Of a stretch of DNA of 5,472 nt, positions 5,386 to 5,472 are shown piece by piece. Numbering within the stretch: position 1 is the stretch's first letter; each line of letters starts with the position of its first letter. The translations under genes and the position numbers were made by a program. The notes below the pieces were generated by a model. It saw only the letters and a list, made by a program, of their open reading frames with translations, did not search any database and was not told where the DNA came from. This DNA comes from an uncultured Oscillospiraceae bacterium (lineage in GTDB: Bacteria > Bacillota > Clostridia > Oscillospirales > Oscillospiraceae): the NCBI GenBank assembly GCA_902497145.1, contig CABVDR010000107.1:1-5472 (forward strand). The letters run 5' to 3'.

Positions 5386-5472
5386 GACTGTTTTTCTTCA
5401 AATTCCTGACATTGCGACAGCGCCAGGGCTAACTGATCCGGGCAGGACGTCCCTTTATCCAGACACTGGATT
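5382..5472 (-). CDS. C-terminal end of an unidentified gene (cut by window edge)
   Basis: Only the last 29 codons are inside the window: IQCLDKGTSCPDQLALALSQ, then CQEFEEKQS and a TGA stop. The other two frames of the strand are interrupted or less protein-like here, and the frame stays open to the edge. The fragment is mildly acidic, probably helical, with three cysteines. It is too short to name. It lies upstream of two small ORFs and the DUF6809-like gene in the same direction and probably heads that cluster. Confidence 0.55.
   Translation of the reverse strand, partial: IQCLDKGTSCPDQLALALSQCQEFEEKQS

Noticed and set aside
5218..5409. 63-codon rightward open frame near the right edge
   Set aside because: No ribosome binding site, cysteine- and serine-rich composition without a motif, and it lies opposite better supported leftward small frames.

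Overview
The window looks like an accessory segment (prophage, plasmid or integrative element) of a Gram-positive bacterium, most likely a GC-rich member of the Clostridia such as a gut Oscillospirales. This rests on strong GGAGG-type ribosome binding sites before most genes, GC-rich coding sequence beside AT-rich control regions, intrinsic terminators, and a mix of replication-type and uncharacterised genes. No integrase, transposase, rRNA, tRNA or CRISPR array is visible, so the type of element cannot be fixed.

Layout. On the left, reading leftwards from 610, is the first two thirds of a RepA/AAA_25-type RecA-fold ATPase, cut by the window edge. A 283-base divergent intergenic region (611-893) follows. 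It holds a long imperfect inverted repeat with a leftward intrinsic terminator in its centre, then about 150 bases packed with GC-rich stem-loops, and two similar extended -10 promoters reading rightwards. The central gene (894-3923, 1009 aa) is a single-chain, two-barrel RNA polymerase homologue of the eukaryotic RNA-silencing RdRP (QDE-1) / phage SPbeta YonO superfamily. It carries the DYDGD metal-binding loop and at least four other motifs of the family. Overlapping its end by 11 bases is a gene for a 292-aa protein I do not recognise, which is probably translationally coupled to it. The two appear to form an operon.

On the right, reading leftwards and converging on that operon, are the last codons of an unidentified gene, a 31-codon and a 38-codon small ORF, and a 96-aa protein resembling the DUF6809 group. 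A 15-bp perfect palindrome lies at the convergent junction. A textbook leftward terminator sits inside the 292-aa gene on its antisense strand, where it could stop transcripts invading the polymerase operon.

The point of greatest interest is the combination of an RdRP/YonO-type polymerase, a highly folded element directly upstream whose predicted transcript start coincides with the base of its first stem, and a coupled unknown partner. The layout recalls retrons and other polymerase-plus-ncRNA systems, but here the polymerase is of the double-psi beta-barrel type. Function (element transcription, priming of replication, or defence) cannot be decided from sequence alone.
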